Positions 36,191-47,582 of a stretch of 64,000 bases of DNA are shown here, in pieces. Below the pieces are notes generated by a model. The model saw only the letters and a list, made by a program, of their open reading frames with translations. It was not told where the DNA came from and made no database searches. This DNA comes from Aphrophora alni. Lineage: Eukaryota > Arthropoda > Insecta > Hemiptera > Aphrophoridae. Location of the stretch: the NCBI GenBank assembly GCA_963513935.1, contig OY740773.1, positions 96,147,291-96,211,290 on the forward strand, read 5' to 3'. Within the stretch, counting starts at the first letter, position 1. The number at the start of each line of letters is the position of its first letter. The position numbers were made by a program, and so were the translations under genes.

Positions 36191-36270
36191 TGGTGTAGGT
36201 GGTGAAGTGTTATTTGATGGATAGCTCTCTGTTTCACCTGTACGGCCATGATTTTCTTGATTATTACTTC

Positions 36271-37983
36271 TTAAACCAGTGCGTTGGAGTTTAACGCTGG
36301 TGGTTCTGTGCTGGTTTCTATTGTCGGTTCAGTTCGGGTTGTTATTGCTGGTTTCGTTGTCGTTGCGATGAGTTGGCACAGCCTCTGTTGTTCTGGTGTT
36401 GGATAGGCATTCGGTCTTCTCTCCTGGTATGACTCATTGTTGGTGTTGTGATAGTTGGGCCTTGAATTTTGCTGTGGTGATAATCTGAAGTTGCTCTGTA
36501 TAAGTCTTGGTTCTCGCTCGTACGGTCTAGACTGTTGTTGTTGTTGCCCATATCGTTGATTGTTTTGCTGGTATGGTGGTCTGTTTTGATAATAATTTGG
36601 TCTAGGTGGTTGGTTGTATCCAGGTTCGCTGCGGTAGGGATGGTCTCTTGGAGTCCTGTATTTACTATTTTGATCTGAATTAGGCTTAAAATGTTGATTT
36701 TGATGTTGATATCTGTTCTGATAATAATTTGGTTGGCTCTGTCGGTTGGACTGGTTCGTAGCTCCTCCTCTTGGGCTTGCATTATTCCTTCTTCTTATAT
36801 CCGCGTTGGCCTCCTCTGTGTCTTCCCTCTGTAGAAGATCAGCAAACTCCTTAATGCTGGTGATGTTTTGGACACGTTGAGCATCTTGTATTCGCTGGTC
36901 AAAGTGTTCGACTAATATTGCGATGATATCTTCTTCTTTAGGCTGTGGTATCATAGACTTCATTGTCAGCACTCTATCTATGAAATATTCACTCCTAGAC
37001 AATTTTCCTCCAGGCCTATACTGCTCAAACTCCAATTTTTGTCTAGTTCCTCTTTGCACGTCTCGGTTCCAAAATTTTGACAAAAACTCGGTGCTGAATT
37101 GTTGGAAGTTGTATACATCATTTTTTATTAACTGCCACCATCTAGCGGCGCTTCCTTCGAGGCTATTCTCAATTATATCGAATAGGCAGTCCTGACTATC
37201 TCCTATTTGATTTATTTTCCTGTTAGTTATTCTTTCATAATAACGAGTCATTCGATATAGGTACTCATTAGGGTTGGCTTGTCTTCCGTTGAAACGAGGC
37301 AGTGTAGGGTTAATGTTATTGTCGTGGTTTGCTGCGTTACAAATAACATTGATAGGTTTGGGTATTTGACCTTCTAGGTTAGGTTTAGGTAATTCTGCTA
37401 TTATATTCTGTACCTCTTGGATTACACTAATTTTATTCTGTTCTATCTTATTGTCCAATATTAATTCCTGCTTATTTAAGGATTCAATTAAGATTTGCTT
37501 GTTTATTGTTTCGTCTAACCTGGTTTCTATATTTTCTATTCTTTTATTATTATTCTCAATGGCCTGTTCGACTCCTGCTAACTTGCTAGTAAATTGTGTC
37601 TCTACCCTATTTATTTGGCTATCTAGACATTCTTTAACATCCTCTAGTTCACCTCGTATTTCTTTAAAGTTATCTCTAATAAAAGTTTGGTTTTCTATTT
37701 GATTTTGTTTAAATTTTTGGTCCATATTTAATTGTAAATTTTGGATTAGCATTGTCATTTGTTCTAAAAGGGTTGATTGATTTTGGCCTAAAGGTGTTTC
37801 TGGTTCTGTATTAGCATTTAGGTTAGGTGTCTCCATGGTGGATTCTTGTTGGTTACTAATTTCTTCGGTTTCGGTTAAAGTAGGTTGCCTTAAAGTTTTT
37901 AATTGACCTTCTTGCGCCTTTTCACTGGGTTTAATAGTTTCTCGTAAATTATATCTAGGAGTCTCTTCTTGAGATGGGTTCAT
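36271..37983 (-). CDS. gag: Gag polyprotein of the LTR element
   Basis: Intact 570-codon frame with ATG at 37983, about 400 bp inside the 5' LTR. Residues about 1-70 are polar. About 70-215 is long, charged and heptad-like (coiled coil). About 245-395 is a Retrotrans_gag capsid domain with SLEGSAARWWQLIKNDVYNF, FSTEFLSKFWNRD and GKLSRSEYFIDRVL. After about 400 the protein is very rich in Asn, Gln, Pro, Arg and Tyr and lacks a CCHC zinc knuckle; RNA binding may rely on the Arg-rich tail. It would form the cytoplasmic particle packaging element RNA. Its intactness beside a destroyed pol suggests Gag in cis is useful to the element or that the insertion is very new. Confidence 0.9.
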   Translation of the reverse strand: MNPSQEETPRYNLRETIKPSEKAQEGQLKTLRQPTLTETEEISNQQESTMETPNLNANTEPETPLGQNQSTLLEQMTMLIQNLQLNMDQKFKQNQIENQTFIRDNFKEIRGELEDVKECLDSQINRVETQFTSKLAGVEQAIENNNKRIENIETRLDETINKQILIESLNKQELILDNKIEQNKISVIQEVQNIIAELPKPNLEGQIPKPINVICNAANHDNNINPTLPRFNGRQANPNEYLYRMTRYYERITNRKINQIGDSQDCLFDIIENSLEGSAARWWQLIKNDVYNFQQFSTEFLSKFWNRDVQRGTRQKLEFEQYRPGGKLSRSEYFIDRVLTMKSMIPQPKEEDIIAILVEHFDQRIQDAQRVQNITSIKEFADLLQREDTEEANADIRRRNNASPRGGATNQSNRQSQPNYYQNRYQHQNQHFKPNSDQNSKYRTPRDHPYRSEPGYNQPPRPNYYQNRPPYQQNNQRYGQQQQQSRPYEREPRLIQSNFRLSPQQNSRPNYHNTNNESYQERRPNAYPTPEQQRLCQLIATTTKPAITTRTEPTIETSTEPPALNSNALV

Positions 37984-38366
37984 ATTGGTTAAATATATCT
38001 AGGGATAATTGTTATTATTATTATTGTGGAATGATTTATGAGTTATGATGATTAACACTTAGATATTTTAACACATATACTATTAGATTCTAGGCCTAAT
38101 TATTTCACTTAAATACTAACATTTAGGCTATCTCTAATATTTCAAAATCTTGAAACTATTTATGATGTAATACTAAGTGTAGTGGATAGTGTTGTTCTGT
38201 TTTAGAGTTATTCTATTGATTCACAATGTTTAAATAAATCTATTAACTGATATTACATATATATTCTAAATCTAAAATTGCAAAAGTCTTACTTATAAAT
38301 TCAACTTTATATCTTTCTTACTAACTAATTAAATTAAAGCCAATTTGCAAAATTCAATTTATTCAG

Positions 38367-38385
38367 CCAACACGTTGGGATGCCA
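38367..38385 (-). other. primer-binding site, tRNA-Lys-like
   Basis: On the minus strand, two to three bases inside the 5' LTR, the sequence TGGCATCCCAACGTGTTGG begins with the expected TGG. Its CCCAACGTG core matches the 3' end of animal tRNA-Lys(CUU), with one extra base near the TGGC end. Primer identity is inferred, not certain. Confidence 0.55.
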
Positions 38386-38388
38386 ATT

Positions 38389-40185
38389 TATAACGAATAT
38401 TAATATGTTATTGTAGAAATTAATTTAAAAATTATATCTTGGTGTCTTTGCCTCATTTATAACAATTTGCCAATTTATAACAAATATAATAATATGTTTG
38501 GAAGAGAATTAAGAAAATTGCATTTATCATTCTGTTTCAATTTTCAGATTATTAATTAACTTTCTTTACATTAGTCAATAAATTGCTCAACACAAACATT
38601 TTAACATTAATCATGATTTGGTTTTATTCATAGATGATAAAATTAACATTTGAATGGTCATATATATTTATATAGTCTTTTTTAAGTATTATGCCTCGAC
38701 TTAACTCATTCTTGGAGCAATAGAAATTCAATATTATATATCACAATAGTTAAACACAAATTTATACAGTTCTGCAATTCAAAATAAAAATTTTGCACAG
38801 TCTATATCTTATCTCGGGTGGGGAACTCGAGCTGGCTGATTTAAATTAACCTCTAAACGCATATCTATTTAAAATTGAAGAAGTTATATATGAAAAGAGG
38901 ACTAAATAAAAAATGGTGATCTCAAAACAATGATTTGAATTTAGGCTAATCTTTCTTGCCTCTTGTAATTATTTTAAAATTGGATTCTTTATATTCTGTG
39001 AATTGTTTTCTTATTTAATTAAGTTTATACTACCAATTGTATATTTTTTAAATCACTTTCACTTTATTTGATAAAAAAACGAAACTATATATAAAAAATT
39101 CACACACGCCAAATGTACATCTTCATCCTTTGGCTGTCTGGATGCCTCTCTCTTCCAAAACTGACGCTTACGTTTTTCGCGGTTTCTTCATACCTCCCGG
39201 GACTTGCATATTCAATTTTGTTCCACGCCATCTTCCTCTTATGATTCGTCGATTGTTGTCACGTGGTCTCGTTGTTTTTTGTAAACCTTCTGAACTCGTA
39301 CGTTCATTGGTTGAAGGATCTATTTCTTACGCTTTGCCTCAAAATTTACGATTTTTAATCACATTTATGTAGACAGTTAAATGCACTTTAGTATCTTATA
39401 GTTTTGTTTCAATTTTGAGATCATGGTTTAATTAAAATTTACTTTAACCTACAAATATTTGAAAATTGATATTTGAAAGTAATAGATTGTTTATGTACTA
39501 TTCCGCGAATTTGCAAGATGGCTTTTTCTAAATATAATCTAACAGCTGTTCAAGTCTACAACTATTTATTTACAAATTATCATATTTCTATTTAAAAGTT
39601 TAGTGAACTCTTATTCTATTGTGATTTTACAAGTTTATATAATACTAACTGTGACAGATAATATCGTGTTACATATCTATTAGTGAATATAATTCTGAGA
39701 CAGTTTGTTTTTGGAATCGGTGTTTTGTAAATAATGAATGACGTGATCTAGATTTGGATTTAGTGTTTCCAATACATAGTGATTGTTTACAAGTGCTTTG
39801 CTGATATTCTGAACTTTACTTCTCTTATTATGTTAACTAAACATATATTTCTACATGTATTCAATTAGAATGGTTTTTAATAAAAGTGTTTTGTTTCTAT
39901 TAATCTTGGCATACGATTTTCATTTAGCCTATTTGTAGGTTAGGCCTACTTTGCACATTCATTGCTAACAGTTTATAAATATTTTTTTTAATATGGTGTT
40001 TACTACATTTGTTGGTTTCTACTTTTTGGTAAATTTATATTTTCTAAAGTTTTGGTAACAATTTTTATAATTATTTGGCTAAATTCATCTGAACATTTGT
40101 TTACAATAGGTTAGGTATGACTTACTAATGGTAGGCCATGATTGTTTTTGTATGATAATTTTAAGATGGGATTTGGTACATTATA
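38389..40185 (-). repeat. right LTR (5' LTR of the element)
   Basis: 1797 bp, offset from the left LTR by exactly 5674 bp along its whole length. This LTR would drive the minus-strand transcript. Both LTRs also carry an identical 80-codon antisense frame (39130-39372 here), which I regard as chance. Confidence 0.9.
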
Positions 40186-40189
40186 ATGT
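40186..40189. repeat. 4-bp target-site duplication, right
   Basis: ATGT after the right LTR, pairing with 32711-32714. Confidence 0.75.
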
Positions 40190-40270
40190 GTTTTTTTGTG
40201 TGTGCGAGGAAGAGTGAATTTCGCGGTCATATCGACCGAAGTTGAACGTAGAAATAGTGGTAAGGAAACA
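40190..40270. promoter_or_regulatory. GC-richer patch, right part of split promoter-like region
   Basis: Continues 32570-32713 across the LTR insertion: GTGTGCGAGGAAGAGTG, CGCGGTCATATCGACCG and GAAGTTGAACGTAG. It ends at a possible donor (ATAGTG|GTAAGG at 40260). It may be the 5' untranslated part of a first exon; the orientation is inferred only from that donor. Confidence 0.3.
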
Positions 40271-40529
40271 CATAGTGAACAATTTGACTAATATATTTTC
40301 ATAATAAATTAAAATTTAAATAACTTTTCTTTTGTATAAAAATTTTGCGTGTAAAACAGGATTTCTTGGCCAGCACGAGCTCCCCTTTCCCGAGATAGTG
40401 TATTTTTGAAATAAAGAAACATTTTGACGTATAAATCATTTGAAATTTGTATTATTGATCAACCAAAAGACAATCTAATTTGATATTGTTAAGTTAACCC
40501 AAAACTACTTACCTAGCAAAGAATTTGTT
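40271..40529. other. AT-rich flank
   Basis: No gene supported. Confidence 0.5.
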
Positions 40530-40930
40530 ATAACATTCTAATTCTCTCAAATAGCCAAGCCGCAGTCGAGGCTCTCAACTCCACAGAAATATCATCCAAT
40601 TTGGTAAGGAATTCACCCTTCTACTTATTAACCTTGTCAACTGTTAACATTGTACACCTGAGATGGGTACCTGGGCGTTGGGGAATCGAGGGACCAGAAC
40701 CCACTTGCGGGATCAGTCACTCAAGAGCAGGAATAGCGTTAAAAAATGGACAAGGAAGAACACATCAAACGATGGAGACAAATTCCAGGCCTTGGATTGG
40801 GAAAACGTATTCTCTCGGGACCAGATCCTGCGTTGACAAAGGTGATGTCCTTGAGACAGGTCGTTGCCATGGTTACCGGACATGGCCATATCCGGAGCAA
40901 TTTAAATAACTTAGAACTACCACAAGTCTA
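40530..40930 (+). pseudogene. LINE ORF2 C-terminal fragment (RNase H region)
   Basis: The plus strand reads ILILSNSQAAVEALNS, then LVRNSPFYLLTLS and VHLRWVPGRWGIEG, matching the RNase H domain of I/Jockey/R1-group non-LTR retrotransposons (usual form SDSQAA and WVPGHxGIxGNE). A frame change follows, then KEEHIKRWRQIPGLG, ILSGPDPAL and VAMVTGHGHIRSNL, the usual stretch after RNase H (TGHxxLRxHL). The catalytic Asp of SDSQ is Asn here and GNE is GPE, so it is inactive. Reverse transcriptase and endonuclease are absent, as in a 5'-truncated copy. Clade assignment is tentative. Confidence 0.75.
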
Positions 40931-43207
40931 ATCTAATTAACGTCTTTGCTGTCTAGTAGCTGAGATTTGATTTGATTGCGGGGCCCTGGAGTTCAAGATA
41001 ACGTGACTTTTTGGACCTCAGCGAACGATATACATTTTAATAAGAACACTCCACAAAAATCCAGTAGGCACTGGAGTCGGTTTACGGTGAACATAGGTGA
41101 GCACAATAGGGTTGTAGCTGGTGTGCTGGAGGCTATTAGAGCTTCAGTAATACCCCCCCCCCCCAAGAAAACCGAGGTAAACTTAATAACAGGTAAACAA
41201 TACACTGATTTTTCTTTAGACAAATAATAGAGGGGGGTAATTATATGAGGGAAACAGACAATTATGAAATATGGTATGATAATGTACATTTTTATAATAA
41301 ATTAAACTTTAGTGTGTGATCATGTGATTATATTACATTGGATAATTTATACAAAGTTGAAAGAAAATAAACGACTATATAAGGGTAGTAAAGACCACAG
41401 TATGTAGCTTTAGGCTACATGTGTACCATTGAGTAAATTTACACTACAATGTCTACACTACAAATGTTGATATACGGGTTACGTGGTATCTATTATGTAC
41501 ATGGTCAGCGAGGGTTAAATGGAATACTCGTACAATAGTAATATCTAATTTAAAAGTGGATCCGATAAAATGTACAAGCCATGTAAGTTAATTTTTTTTT
41601 ATATTATCATGTTTAATAAATATTTTCCTTTTTGTTTTTAAACACATAACTACAACTATATATCGAGATAATAGTCATAATACACCACCAGAAATTTTAC
41701 AAGAAAGTATACGTAATAAGGGAAGTGGTAGAATACGTGCAAAAGTTTTTAGTATTATACAGACTGTCCCGGAACTCCTTAGAACCACTCTATAGAATGG
41801 TCCCTTACATAAAAATATATAAATGTTGCAATGAAATTGGTCAGAAAAAGTTTAGTTTACCATTAAATTATTTTAGTTTTTTTTTTCTACAAAATTTATA
41901 TCAATGAGAGTAGTTATGCTATTGACTTCAAATTTAGTTTACACATTTCCGACACAAAATCGGCCAACACAACACTCGCTTTGCTCCAAATGTTGTTTTA
42001 TTGGTTATTTACTAGCATTTTTTAATAATAGGTTATCACAATGTGAAAAAAGCGTAGTTGATAACGCTAAAGTAAACAGAACTGACTTCATATCATTATA
42101 ACTGTAATGAATCTTTCTGGAAAAAATAAAATTACTGGACGAGTGCTGATAACCTTAATAAATTATTGTTTGAGTTGTATAAGAAATAATAATTTAGCTA
42201 ATTCGAAATTAAGATCGAATTAAATGAAAAGATATTCTCGAAAATGAAGGAAAGGTGACACGAAAAATATATCGTCGACTTCATATATTACAATTTTACT
42301 ATCATGAAAACGATAAAACTTGTCAATTGCAACCTGTTGACTTTATCCAATCTTAAATATTGAACTTTATAATAAATTTAGTAAGTGCGATAACATATTT
42401 TTTGAGCGTAGCGAACGAATGTATTTGGTAATTTTTATTTTCTTGCAACAGAAATTCATAGTTTTTACAAGGCTTTAATTTAAAGTATGGAAAGCCATAT
42501 TTATCCATTAAACTTATTTTGAGATGGGATTGTGGGAGGTGGGAGGTTTTTATTTTGTAAATATGTATCCTAAGGATCCCCATAAATCTGAATAACTAAC
42601 CAGAGAACGGAATTTTTAATATAGCTTTTCGTCTTTTAAATAATAGATTTTGTAAGTTTTCAAAATCACTTTGTATATACGTATAAACACAAAACATAAA
42701 GTTTAGGAGCGCTAGTCTCTCAATAGTGTACTTTAATTCTTTGGTTCTATCGGAATATGATCTCACTAACAACAAAGAAAGAATGATGATTTCTTTTCAC
42801 TGATTATTCTTTTTATCAGTTAGAATTTAAATTATATAAAGGTTCCTCCAAATGTATAGTGGTAGCAACCCACCTCTAGGTGTTGTATTACGATTTACAT
42901 TATATATTCTTCACCCCATTCGCCTATTCACAAGAGTGGGAGTTTTATGTCTGGACAATTTAGTAAGTAACTTCGGTTATTTCCATTGATTGTGATTTAT
43001 GACATTCATGTGGAGTGCCTATAAAGTTTCTCAGTTTTGTTATGGAATAACAGCAGGCCACTTAATCTCCAATATTTGTGCACGTCTCTATAAATGTTTT
43101 AAACACAAGTTGTCCCAAAATCAGGGATTGCGATTATAGAAATTTGCAAATTTAAACAGGAACGCCTTGATAGACATCATACAACATTAAAATTGTACAG
43201 GTATAAC
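40931..43207. other. non-coding DNA, partly less AT-rich
   Basis: 41000-41170 is relatively GC-rich and ends in a C12 run (41153-41164). An 83-codon frame at 40976-41227 has no recognisable domain and may be LINE tail. The rest is AT-rich without supported genes. Confidence 0.5.
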
Positions 43208-43320
43208 TATACAGATACACTTTCAAAAGTCCCTTACCACACTTGGGAATAAACAAAATAACAAAAAACAAAAATTTTTGTCAAAAGTAAAATGTTTATT
43301 CCTATTAGACCCTTATAGCT

Positions 43321-43348
43321 ATTACAACAACAAAGTTGTCATCTTCAG
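43321..43348 (-). ncRNA. degenerate hammerhead-like motif, left arm
   Basis: Mirror of the motif at 47583-47610: on the minus strand CTGAAGATGACAAC, TTT, GTTGTTG, TAATAG. Position relative to the coding region fits the hammerhead of Penelope-like terminal repeats, but GAAA is replaced by GTAA. Confidence 0.35.
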
Positions 43349-43416
43349 AGGGAATCTTAACAAAGACTAAATTAAAACTATTTACAACTAAAGTGACCAG
43401 TTTCTCTACCCCACTA

Positions 43417-43532
43417 CTCTGGTGCATTGACCTATCAACAATAGGGTTGACAGTTCAAACACCTGTACTCCCTCCTCTGGTGCATTGACCTATCAACAAT
43501 AGGGTTGACAGTTCAAACACCTGTACTGTTAC
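43417..43532. repeat. 58-bp tandem duplication in left arm
   Basis: CTCTGGTGCATTGACCTATC to ACCTGTACT is present twice in tandem here (starts 43417 and 43475) and once in the right arm (47468-47516), so it arose after the arms separated. Confidence 0.85.
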
Positions 43533-43640
43533 CTGGAATGGGGAAGGCCCAATCCTCTAACAAACAAAGATGTTTTAGAATTTACAATATAATCATCCCT
43601 AAACTAATTATCTAAACATATTAACTAAATAATAATAGTA

Positions 43641-44283
43641 GTATAATAAATCTTTATTTATTATTTTTCTATTTAAATTGAATTTTTAATTTTTTAAAAT
43701 TTGATTATTGTCTATCTCGGGGGTTAGGTTAGTGCCGGCTTATTTCAAATGTTATTAGTATGAATAAAAAAAAAAATGTTAAATCAAATATAATATTAAA
43801 AAATTATTATTAATCAATAAGATGTTGATTGTATTAATGAAAGAGAAAGAAAAAATATGTATATATATTTAATATATATATAAATATAAAAACAAATTTG
43901 ATTAATGGTTCGAGTTTCTTCACTAATCACTTAAACAAAACAAAAAATATATATTCAAACAATAACTATAAATCTCACCATTACTTCAATGTTTTTTCCT
44001 TCTAATTTTTATTTTTTGGTAATTGTCTAGATTAATGTATTTAACCTTTTCTTCTATTTTCCAATAATTATTTTAATATTTTACTTCAACTATTATTTCT
44101 ATCTTCTCAGTCTCATTTAACACATTATCTATCTATTTCAACCGCACTTCTTGAATTCACAAAATTAACTGAAAAATTTTCTTTTTTCTTTCTTAACTGT
44201 TGTTTTTTCACCTGATTCACTGTTATTCACCCATATGTTTTTATATTCACTTGCCCACTTGATTTTGTACTTGTATGTATAAT

Positions 44284-44341
<58 letters not shown>

Positions 44342-44427
44342 GGATTAATTTAGATGTATGATTTATATGTTTAGATAATGAAATAAATTTTGAATAATAA
44401 AATATATATTTTGAATTATTACAGTAG
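43641..44427. other. 0.79-kb insertion in left arm of the Penelope-like pair
   Basis: Relative to the right arm, AATAATAGTA and GATACAATTTTT are contiguous there but are separated by about 787 bp here. The insert is AT-rich, has a (TA)25 run at 44287-44337 and no reading frame. A short duplicated GTA/CAGTA at the edges may be a target duplication. Its class is unknown. Confidence 0.6.
44287..44337. repeat. (TA)25 microsatellite
   Basis: Perfect TA run of 51 bp inside the insertion in the left arm. Confidence 0.95.
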
Positions 44428-44762
44428 ATACAATTTTTTTATTTTATTTTTTATAATGATACATGAATATAAACTATGCTAATCTGTTATCATAACATAT
44501 TAAACAAAAATACGAATAATACACGCTATGTTACAAATTCTATTAACATATTAAAATGAGATACAAATATTTACTTTTACAAGAATAAACACATAAAAAT
44601 TAAAAAAAAATAAAAAATTAAAAAATTTAAAAAAACCACTATGCTGAAAATACCATAACAACATAAAAAGGTTAATCTTTAATAATAGATACAAAAATAA
44701 TTTTTTTACATGAATCATAAGAATGATGCTAAAAAATTCTATTAATATAGTAAACCAGCATA

Positions 44763-46433
44763 TTAATGATAAATATAAATAATAACTTTCACATAAATTA
44801 TAAAAAAAACTATTCTAAGAAATCTATTACTTAACAACCTAAAAGGTCTATCTTGGTTGTAACAAAGAGAACAAGCATGAATTAGGAATAGGGCCTTTGT
44901 CATATTTAATAATTTATTGGAATTCACTTTTTTTAACAATTTTAAATTTTTTAGGTCTGTGTTATGGTTAGTTTCTAATAGATGTTCCGCTATACTAGAT
45001 TTTTCTGGTCTGTCGTATTTTAAATGGGCCAAATGTTCTTTAAACCTAGTCGTGATTCCTCTCTTTGTTTGGCCAAGATAAACCTTGTCACAATCATTAC
45101 ATTTGATTTCATAAATTCCTGAACTCTCTAGGTCCGGAATTCTGTCTTTTGTATTGCCAATTAAATTTCTTATGCTATTCTGGCTTTTGTAGGCTATTTT
45201 GAAATTAAATTTTTTAAGGATGTTGTCTAAACCCTTGGTAAGGTTACGGTCAAAGGGTAAAGTAAAAAATCTTGTTTTTTGGTTGGTTTCAGGTTGGAGA
45301 GTTGTGGATATGTTTAAGTTTTTGTTTCCTAACAATGTTTTCCACAATTTTGGTATCAAATCCATTATGCTGGGCTATAATTTTAATGTTACAGTATTTA
45401 TTTCATTCTTTAAACGTCTATTTGTTAGGGGTATTGTAATAGCTCCGTGGACTAAACTATTGAAAGCTGCTAATTTCTGACTATTACAGTGGTTAGATCT
45501 ACTTAAAATAAATCTATTGTTATTTGTGGGTTTCCTATAAATATCAAATTCAATTCTATTTTTATTTCTTATACACAAAACATCCAGGAAAGGTAATCTA
45601 TTGTTTTGTTCTATTTCATGGGTGAAGTTAATTGAACCATGTACGTTATTGAGTTCACAAATGAAGTCATCTATTTTACATATATTAAGGTCAAACACTG
45701 CAAACACATCGTCAACATATCTTAGCCATACCCTTGGAAAATACACTAAATTATTTTTTAACTTTTCTTCAAATTTATGCATAAAAATTTCAGCAATAAA
45801 GGGGGACAGGCTATACCATTGCTGTACCTTCTAATTGGTGATAATATTCATTTTTAAATTTGAAAAAATTCTGATTCATACAAATGCCTGTTAGCCTAAC
45901 ATATTCATTAATTTTTTTAGGTTCTACGTTATTAAATTCTAAAAATTCTTTGAGATAATCTAAAGTTTCTTTAATAGGTATGCTGGGGAACAACGAACTT
46001 ACATCGAAAGAAACTAAAATTTCACTGTTTTTGAACTTAATATTTTTCACTGAATTGACAAATTCTAAATTGTTTTTAATAGAGAAAGCAAAATTACCTT
46101 TTTGTTTTTTCTTAATTTTTGTGAACTCATATGTTAACCATTTTGATATTGGATCAATTGGTGAATCAATGCACGAAACTATTGGTCGCATTGACTTGCC
46201 TTCCTTATGGATTTTGGGCAGGCAGTACAATCTAGGTAACGTTGGATTCGGGATGTGGAACTTGTAGACCTCCTTTGGTGGTATAACCGACGTACAATTC
46301 TTAATGGTTTCCTTGTTGTACTAATCCATTTGTTTAAAGGGTTTCTTGTTAGTTTTTTGTAAGGTCCTTTTTCCAACAACCTAGTAGCTCTGTGGAAATA
46401 ATCTTCCTTGTCCAAAATTACAGTTGTGGATAA
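44763..46433 (-). pseudogene. Penelope-like reverse transcriptase with GIY-YIG endonuclease
   Basis: Reading down the minus strand: a N-terminal stub (DKEDYFHRATRLLEKGPYKK), a frame change, then LPRLYCLPKIHKEGKSMRPI (PLE-type RT start) and ILVSFDVSSLFPSIPI (motif A Asp). A frameshift follows after QLEGTAM, then FPRVWLRYVDDVFAV (motif C, YVDD) and NNRLPFLDVLCIRNKN. A further frameshift leads to SGIYEIKCNDCDKVYLGQTK, the GIY-YIG nuclease (here GIY and YLG), with TTRFKEHLAHLKY downstream. A 52-bp deletion after NSNKLLN removes the stretch with the conserved Glu that the right-hand copy keeps. At least three frameshifts make it inactive; the N-terminal third is missing. Confidence 0.9.
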
Positions 46434-46942
46434 CAACTCTCCAACCTGAAACCAACCAAAAAACAAGATTTTTTACTTTACCCTTTGACCGTAACCTTAC
46501 CAAGGGTATAGACAACATCCTTAAAAAATTTAATTTCAAAATAGCCTACAAAAGCCAGAATAGTATAAGAAATTTAATTGGCAATACAAAAGACAGAAAT
46601 CTGGACCTAGAGAGTTCAGGAATTTATGAAATCAAATGTAATGATTGTGACAAGGTTTATCTTTGCCAAACAAAGAGAAGAATCACGACTAGATTTAAAG
46701 AACATTTGGCCCATTTAAAATACGACAGACCAGAAAAATCTAGTATAGCGGAACATCTATTAGAAACTAACCATAACACAGACCTAAAAAATTTAAAATT
46801 GTTAAAAAAAGTGAATTCCAATAAATTATTAAATAGCTATGAAAGCATATTAATAGCTAAGACTGAAAATTCAAAATTAATAAATTCTGACAAAGGCCCT
46901 ATTCCTAATTCATGCTTGTTCTCTTTGTTACAAACAAGATAG
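46434..46942 (+). pseudogene. second Penelope-like copy, GIY-YIG end only
   Basis: Open plus-strand frame that starts within the fused junction and encodes TTLQPETNQKTRFFTLPFDR, SGIYEIKCNDCDKVYLCQTK and TTRFKEHLAHLKY, ending near SCLFSLLQTR. Against the other copy it has YLC for YLG and RRI for RGI. It keeps the segment SYESILIAKTENSKL, which contains the Glu expected downstream of GIY-YIG, so the nuclease fold is complete. It has no reverse transcriptase and no promoter-proximal start, so it is a partial copy. The similarity between arms is high but clearly below identity. Confidence 0.85.
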
Positions 46943-47582
46943 ACCTATTAGGTTGTTAAGTAATAGATTTCTTAGAATAGTTTTTTTTTTTAAATTTATG
47001 TGAAAGTTATTATTTATATTTATCATTAATATGCTGGTTTACTATATTAATAGAATTTTTTAGCAACATTCTTATGATTCATGTAAAAAAATTATTTTTG
47101 TATCTATTATTAAAGATTAATCTTTTTATGTTGTTATGGTATTTTCAGCATAGTGGTTTTTTTTAAATTTTTAAATTTTTAATTTTATTTTTTTAATCTT
47201 GTAAAAGTAAATATTTGTATCTCATTTTAATACGTTAATAGAATTTGTAACATAGCGTGTATTATTCGTATTTTTGTTTAATATGTTATGATAATAGATT
47301 AGCATAGTTTATATTCATGTATCATTGTAAAAAAAATAAAAATTGTATCTACTATTATTATTTAGTTAATATGTTTAGATAATTAGTTTAGGGATGATTA
47401 TATTGTAAATTCTAAAACATCTTTGTTTGTTAGAGGATTGGGCCTTCCCCATTCCAGGTAACAGTACAGGTGTTTGAACTGTCAACCCTATTGTTGATAG
47501 GTCAATGCACCAGAGGAGTGGGGTAGAGAAACTGGTCACTTTAGTTGTAAATAGTTTTAATTTAGTCTTTGTTAAGATTCCC

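Larger units (their letters stand above)
32715..40185 (-). mobile_element. LTR retrotransposon, Ty3/gypsy-like, pol-deleted and young
   Basis: Two direct 1797-bp repeats (32715-34511 and 38389-40185) flank a 3.9-kb interior transcribed on the minus strand. In that sense the order is 5' LTR (right), primer-binding site, gag (37983-36271), protease and start of reverse transcriptase (36190-about 35220), a 0.7-kb non-coding spacer, and 3' LTR (left). Most of reverse transcriptase and all of RNase H and integrase are missing. The ends are TATAA...TTATA rather than TG...CA. With LTRs differing at one noticed base, insertion was recent, so mobilisation in trans by a complete relative is likely. Confidence 0.9.

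Noticed and set aside
36342..36782. 146-codon minus-strand frame within gag
   Set aside because: Alternative-frame shadow of the Asn/Gln/Pro-rich gag tail.
36923..37702. Plus-strand frames opposite gag
   Set aside because: Antisense shadows of an intact gag with capsid-domain similarity.
40514..40600. Strong minus-strand donor (CTAGGTAAGTAG) as evidence of an exon
   Set aside because: The sequence upstream of it is antisense to the LINE RNase H fragment.
45199..46267. Plus-strand frames across the Penelope-like minus copy
   Set aside because: Antisense shadows of reverse transcriptase and GIY-YIG coding sequence.
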